A program made the position numbers and the translations under genes. The notes below the pieces were generated by a model. It ran no database searches and had not been told where the DNA came from. It saw only the letters and a list, made by a program, of their open reading frames with translations. A DNA stretch of 10,228 nucleotides from DTSX01 sp964633465 (GTDB taxonomy: Bacteria > Pseudomonadota > Gammaproteobacteria > Steroidobacterales > UBA11654). This document shows positions 6,944-10,228 of this stretch, in pieces (position 1 is the first letter of the stretch; every line of letters starts with the position of its first letter). The stretch lies in the NCBI GenBank assembly GCA_964633465.1, contig CAZWGB010000046.1:1-10228 (forward strand), read 5' to 3'.

Positions 6944-7333
6944 ATGAAATTTTTATTAAATACTTTTACCGCTTTAGCCCTAGTAATGTTTCTACATCCT
7001 GAACTGGGATTTACCAGTGGTCATCACGATAGCGAATCAGCACAAGCTAGTGGAACTGGACACTGTGCCTATATTTCAGATGGTCCTTTTTCAGAACCAT
7101 ATAATGCCTGCAGGACCAATATGTCTGAGCAAGCCTGTATCGCTCTTGAAGAGGAAGGCGATGGCATGATGTCCGTTATTTCGCCGGTATATGGTGAAGG
7201 AGATTGCTCAAGAGAAGCAACTATAGGTTCTTGTGATCGAGGGGGCTGGGAAGAAGTCTATTACGATGACAATGATCCTGCGATGGCAGAATTTGGCTGT
7301 GGATTTGCAGGCGATTGGCTGGAACCACAATAG
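6944..7333 (+). CDS. Small secreted cysteine-rich protein of unknown function
   Basis: I do not recognise this 129-residue protein. It starts with a signal peptide (MKFLLNTF, hydrophobic core about 3-18, possible cleavage near TSG at 24-26). The mature part has six cysteines at 41, 56, 65, 88, 97 and 119, an even number that could form three disulfides in the periplasm or outside the cell. The mature chain is acidic, with EEEGDG at 69-74 and a tyrosine/aspartate segment EVYYDDNDP at 104-112, and ends in an aromatic/glycine stretch FGCGFAGDW. A His-Asp-rich patch GHHDSES follows the signal. No transmembrane helix or catalytic motif is evident. It precedes the sigma factor by 98 nt on the same strand, so it could be a target or partner of that system; this is only context. 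Confidence 0.75.
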   Translation: MKFLLNTFTALALVMFLHPELGFTSGHHDSESAQASGTGHCAYISDGPFSEPYNACRTNMSEQACIALEEEGDGMMSVISPVYGEGDCSREATIGSCDRGGWEEVYYDDNDPAMAEFGCGFAGDWLEPQ

Positions 7334-7356
7334 AGACTAATCAGTCTAAATCTTGA

Positions 7357-7373
7357 ATCCATTTCTAATGGAT
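7357..7373. repeat. Inverted repeat between the secreted protein and the sigma factor gene
   Basis: Perfect 7-nt arms ATCCATT and AATGGAT are separated by TCT. It lies 24 nt after the stop of the secreted protein gene and 59 nt before the sigma factor start. No T-run follows, so an intrinsic terminator is unlikely. A regulator site or a short RNA hairpin is possible. Confidence 0.35.
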
Positions 7374-7398
7374 AATCGAAATCTATTAGTGAAACATA

Positions 7399-7418
7399 TG
7401 CTTTCTTTAAAAAAAGCA
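7399..7418. repeat. 20-nt imperfect palindrome just upstream of the sigma factor ribosome site
   Basis: The outer arms TGCTTT and AAAGCA and the inner TTT/AAA pair, with one mismatch (7405 against 7412). It ends 4 nt before the ribosome site of the sigma factor gene, so it could serve as an operator. As RNA it would be an AT-rich hairpin of low stability near the initiation region. Confidence 0.35.
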
Positions 7419-7421
7419 GCT

Positions 7422-7426
7422 GGTGA
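7422..7426 (+). promoter_or_regulatory. Ribosome binding site of the sigma factor gene
   Basis: GGTGA matches the 3' part of the Shine-Dalgarno consensus and lies 5 nt before the ATG at 7432. It favours this ATG over the in-frame GTG at 7423, which overlaps the site itself. Confidence 0.5.
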
Positions 7427-7431
7427 CCACT

Positions 7432-8064
7432 ATGGAGATTGCAATCAAGAACTTATTTATCAATTCAGTTTCTAACGACAGAATGGAAACTACTGAAGCT
7501 GAAAATCGAAAGAACCTTCTTGCTGAAGTGGCTACTGGCGACTCGAAAGCTTTTGAAGAATTGACTAAAAAATATGGCAATCTAATTTGGTCCATTGCGA
7601 GACGTTATTTATCCAATCAAGCTGAAGCTGAAGATGCTGTACAGGAAATTTTCCTTGCGCTTTGGCAATCTGCCAGTCGTTTTGATGCCAGCAAAGGATC
7701 AGAAATCACTTTTATTGCGACCATAGCGAGACGCAGACTGATTGATGGTTTGAGAAAAAACAACAAACATAAAATACTGCAATCCATTGATGATGCAATC
7801 AGTAATGATGTGTTTAAACAAAAATCAAACTTAGAAAAAAATGCAGAACTCTCTCTGGCAATTGGAATTTTAGAAACACTGGAAAAAAAAGACCAGGAGT
7901 TACTCTCACTGTCCATTTATCAAGGTTATTCACATGTGGAAATAGCAAAATTACTCAATCTACCCTTGGGCACGGTTAAAACCAAGATTCGAAGGAACTT
8001 GATGAAGATAAGAGAAAAAATTAAGGGTGGAAAAATGACTGTAAGAGATTTTTACCATGGTTAA
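7432..8064 (+). CDS. ECF-type RNA polymerase sigma factor (RskA-partnered)
   Basis: The 210-residue protein has the two-domain layout of ECF (group 4) sigma factors. Region 2 is at about 41-109, with FEELTKKYGNLIWSIA, the polymerase-binding DAVQEIFLALW at 68-78, and SEITFIATIARRRLIDGLRK. After a linker, region 4 is at about 149-198, with GYSHVEIAKLLNLPLGTVKTKIRR as the helix-turn-helix that reads the -35 element. There is no region 1.1 or 3. No cysteine is present, unlike the redox-sensitive mycobacterial SigK. The ATG at 7432 is chosen for its GGTGA site; a GTG at 7423 or an ATG at 7483 remain possible and do not touch the domains. The stop overlaps the anti-sigma start by 8 nt, which points to 1:1 coupled synthesis. 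Autoregulation is usual for the family but not shown here. Confidence 0.9.
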   Translation: MEIAIKNLFINSVSNDRMETTEAENRKNLLAEVATGDSKAFEELTKKYGNLIWSIARRYLSNQAEAEDAVQEIFLALWQSASRFDASKGSEITFIATIARRRLIDGLRKNNKHKILQSIDDAISNDVFKQKSNLEKNAELSLAIGILETLEKKDQELLSLSIYQGYSHVEIAKLLNLPLGTVKTKIRRNLMKIREKIKGGKMTVRDFYHG

Positions 8065-8869
8065 AGAAGATAAAGAAAAGCAAATCTTGATGGGACTTTT
8101 GGCACTCTCTGCGGTTGAGAATTTGTCGACTGAAGACGAACAACAATTATCTCAACTATTAGCAAAGCATCCAGAGTTTTCAAAAGATGAGTTTGCAAAA
8201 ACCACTACTCTGTCACAAATAGGTTTTTATCTAACAGACCATACAGCTCATGAAAAATTACCGAGTGAATTGAGAGATAAAATCCTGGCAACTTATGAAA
8301 ATGCAAAATCAAGTGAGAAAAATAATCCACTACTTTCTATTTTGCCTCGATTGCTCAAAGCTTTCACAAGACCAAGCTACGCTTGGGGTATAACAGCCAT
8401 GCTATTGATTGGTTTGTCGTATTCTATGATTACCTTTAAAACATATGAAAATAATTACCGCTATCTTCCCTTAAAAAAAATGGTCCTACAAAACACTGCT
8501 GATGATCTCATGCATTACCCTTGGTATGGAAAAACCCCAGATTTTGAAAACATTAAAGGTGATATGATTTGGAGTAATCAGAAACAAAAAGGATTTATCA
8601 AGATTACCGGGATGCCTATGAACGATCCGTCTCAAAATCAATACCAAATTTGGATAGTGGATCCCATTAAATACCAAAATCCAGTTGATGGAGGCGTTTT
8701 TGATATAACAAAGTCGGATCGAGAAATAATAATGCCTATTAATCCAAAGCTCCCGATCTCCAATGCCAGAGCCTTTGCGATCACTTTGGAACAACCAGGT
8801 GGTGTGGTGGTTTCATCCCAACCGCTTTTATTGACTGCTCCAAAAGAACGGCCAAAACAAACTATTTAA
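8057..8869 (+). CDS. RskA-like transmembrane anti-sigma factor
   Basis: The 270-residue protein most likely binds and silences the sigma factor encoded just upstream. The N-terminal cytoplasmic part (1-105) is helical, with an ENLSTEDEQQLSQLLAKHPEF segment typical of RskA-type anti-sigma N-termini. One transmembrane helix follows at about 108-127 (YAWGITAMLLIGLSYSMITF). The periplasmic domain (about 138-258) has the RskA C-terminal pattern: KGFIKITGMP, YQIWIVDP, DGGVFDI, then ARAFAITLEQPGGV. The protein contains no cysteine, so the HxxxCxxC zinc motif of the ZAS class is absent. By analogy, release of the sigma factor would need stepwise proteolysis; no protease is encoded nearby. The start is ATG in an 8-nt overlap (ATGGTTAA), with a TAAGAG site 9 nt upstream. 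The RskA family is clear; the stimulus is unknown. Confidence 0.85.
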   Translation: MVKEDKEKQILMGLLALSAVENLSTEDEQQLSQLLAKHPEFSKDEFAKTTTLSQIGFYLTDHTAHEKLPSELRDKILATYENAKSSEKNNPLLSILPRLLKAFTRPSYAWGITAMLLIGLSYSMITFKTYENNYRYLPLKKMVLQNTADDLMHYPWYGKTPDFENIKGDMIWSNQKQKGFIKITGMPMNDPSQNQYQIWIVDPIKYQNPVDGGVFDITKSDREIIMPINPKLPISNARAFAITLEQPGGVVVSSQPLLLTAPKERPKQTI

Positions 8870-8949
8870 TACTCTGCGCTCAAGAATTTGAGACAAATCC
8901 CTATTGGATTCGGAAATATTATTTCTTATCTGATATACAATATAAAATC

Positions 8950-9399
8950 ATGTTGATCATTCGAGCCAGTGAAAATCATTTGGATGAACTAGCGCGTCTA
9001 TTCAATCTATATAGAATCTTCTACGAAGAAAAAAACAATTACCAAAAAGCCTATGATTTCATTTGTGCTCGCATGGAAAAAGAGGAGTCAGTAATCTATG
9101 TTGCGAGCAATGAAAATGATCAATTAAGTGGTTTTGTTCAACTCTATCCCTCCTTTTGTTCTGTAGCACTTATCCCTATAATGATTCTTTACGATCTTTA
9201 TGTTGACGAAAATCACCGGGGCAAGGGAATTGGCAGAGCGCTGATGAATCAAGCATCAAAACATGCGAAGGATAATAGTTTTAAACGTTTGGAACTCTCT
9301 ACTGCCATCACCAATGTGATCGGCCAATCTTTATATGAATCATTGAATTATGAGCGTGATGAAGACTTCTACCACTACGCCTTGGAATTAGAAGATTAA
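8950..9399 (+). CDS. GNAT-family N-acetyltransferase
   Basis: The 149-residue single-domain GNAT would transfer acetyl from acetyl-CoA to an amine on a small molecule or protein; the substrate cannot be predicted. The acetyl-CoA pyrophosphate loop is visible as HRGKGIGRAL at 89-98, after the strand YDLYVDEN. The C-terminal motif B region contains ITNVIGQSLYESLNYERDEDFYHYAL, with the tyrosine that often acts as general acid (SLYESLNY). The N-terminus IIRASENHLDELARLF is a usual GNAT beginning. The ATG at 8950 has no Shine-Dalgarno upstream. It is 80 nt after the anti-sigma gene on the same strand and need not belong to that operon. Its stop shares a TTAA with the stop of the convergent gene. 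Confidence 0.88.
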   Translation: MLIIRASENHLDELARLFNLYRIFYEEKNNYQKAYDFICARMEKEESVIYVASNENDQLSGFVQLYPSFCSVALIPIMILYDLYVDENHRGKGIGRALMNQASKHAKDNSFKRLELSTAITNVIGQSLYESLNYERDEDFYHYALELED

Positions 9400-10228
9400 C
9401 CCGTAAATTCAGCCACACCTCCAAAACTTCTCTTTGGAACCTTGAAACCGGTATCAATGGAGCCAACTACTTCTCCACTGTCGAGTTTTACTTTTAGCAT
9501 TACCCCAGAAAAAATATTTGCAGTAAACACATGTTCGCCATCGGAAGCTGGTGTAATTTGGGCAATGCCCCAGCCATGTTCACTTAAATTAATAGTGCTT
9601 ATAACATTCCCTTGATAATCAAGAACTTCAAAATAATCACCTCTTGTGTGTAATAATCTACCGTCAGGTAAATAATTAACTGCAATAGCCACTACCTTGT
9701 CAGTCAAATCGCCTGGAAGAACGACCAAATCATCCATCTGTTTATTGCTCACAATGTCGTAACACATTACCTTCTTACCAATTTCAGTAGTGTATGTAAT
9801 AAATCCTTCACTTGGATGCATGGTGCTATGGGTCACACCCTTAAAACGATGAAACTCAGGTGAGTTGGCAACCTCAAACACCTGAACAGGTTCAAATTCC
9901 TGATTGTATTTATAAATATTGCCATAACCTAGAAGATCCAACCCTGGCAGTCGTCTCAAATAACTCCCTGGATACGGAGTATTGCCAACTAATCCTTCAC
10001 CGAAATAAATATTCCCCTGACTATCAAAAGTAGCGTTCGAAAAGGCTCGATCTGCAAAATGGTGGTTGGGCAACTGGATCCCGTCGGATCCAACTCTAAT
10101 GACAACATGGTTGTGCATGTCAAAGCCCCATAAAATTCCATTTGGATCGAAAGTTAGCCCGATAACTAAATGATCGGTTCCTTGGGTCCAAAGAACGCCT
10201 TTTTGATTGAGTTCTTTATCATACTGCA
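9396..10228 (-). CDS. Beta-propeller (NHL/SMP-30-like) protein, N-terminus outside window
   Basis: The frame is open to the window edge, so 276 C-terminal residues are visible and the real start lies beyond 10228. The methionine at 10118 is internal, since the sequence before it continues the same repeat pattern (LTFDPNGILWGFD). Propeller-like blades recur: DPNGILWGFD, DSQGNIYFGEG, YLPDGRLLHTRGDYFEVLDYQGN and SDGEHVFTANIFSGVMLKVKLDSGE. This is the spacing of NHL, SMP-30/gluconolactonase or related six-bladed propellers. Such proteins may be sugar-lactone hydrolases, lyases or binding scaffolds; I cannot assign a catalytic site from this fragment. A signal peptide cannot be judged. It converges on the GNAT gene with a 4-nt overlap. 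Confidence 0.7.
   Translation of the reverse strand, partial: QYDKELNQKGVLWTQGTDHLVIGLTFDPNGILWGFDMHNHVVIRVGSDGIQLPNHHFADRAFSNATFDSQGNIYFGEGLVGNTPYPGSYLRRLPGLDLLGYGNIYKYNQEFEPVQVFEVANSPEFHRFKGVTHSTMHPSEGFITYTTEIGKKVMCYDIVSNKQMDDLVVLPGDLTDKVVAIAVNYLPDGRLLHTRGDYFEVLDYQGNVISTINLSEHGWGIAQITPASDGEHVFTANIFSGVMLKVKLDSGEVVGSIDTGFKVPKRSFGGVAEFTG

Noticed and set aside
7334..7347. Small inverted repeat AGACT/AGTCT right after the secreted protein stop
   Set aside because: A 5-bp stem without a T-tract is expected by chance in AT-rich DNA and is too weak for a terminator call.
8879..8892. Possible terminator hairpin after the anti-sigma gene (CTCAA/TTGAG)
   Set aside because: The stem is only 5 bp and no T-run follows, so it is not a credible intrinsic terminator.

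Overview
The window is a compact, AT-rich stretch of a bacterial chromosome. The order lptD-surA-pdxA-rsmA-apaH, together with a separate lgt-thyA pair, is the classic gammaproteobacterial arrangement. Low GC, gene overlaps and very short spacers suggest a streamlined, possibly aquatic, gammaproteobacterium. That placement is an inference; the sequence fixes nothing below class level. I see no rRNA, tRNA, CRISPR array, transposase or phage gene, and no gene-free stretch above about 125 bases.

Left part (1-4324, + strand): one tight run of five genes. They are the 3' end of lptD (LPS export porin), surA (periplasmic chaperone for outer-membrane proteins, including LptD), pdxA (vitamin B6 synthesis), rsmA/ksgA (16S rRNA dimethylation) and apaH (Ap4A hydrolase). 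Spacers are 3, 13, -14 and 1 nt, so cotranscription is very likely. The apaG gene that sits between rsmA and apaH in E. coli is absent.

Middle (4278-6819, - strand): a run reading leftward as SDR oxidoreductase, lgt, thyA. The lgt-thyA pair is conserved in Gammaproteobacteria. The SDR in front of it is unusual because it carries a good Sec signal peptide. thyA has a candidate promoter inside the 3' end of lgt, and its 3' end overlaps apaH tail-to-tail by 47 nt.

Right part (6944-8869, + strand): a small secreted six-cysteine protein of unknown function, followed by an ECF-type sigma factor and a translationally coupled, membrane-spanning RskA-like anti-sigma factor. The sigma/anti-sigma pair contains no cysteine, so a zinc or thiol switch is unlikely. 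Inverted repeats lie upstream of both the secreted protein and the sigma factor. This is the most accessory-looking part of the window and the best candidate for a little-described signalling unit, but nothing here proves a new system.

End (8950-10228): a GNAT acetyltransferase (+) converges on a beta-propeller-like protein (-) whose N-terminus lies beyond the window. Their stop codons share a TTAA tetranucleotide.
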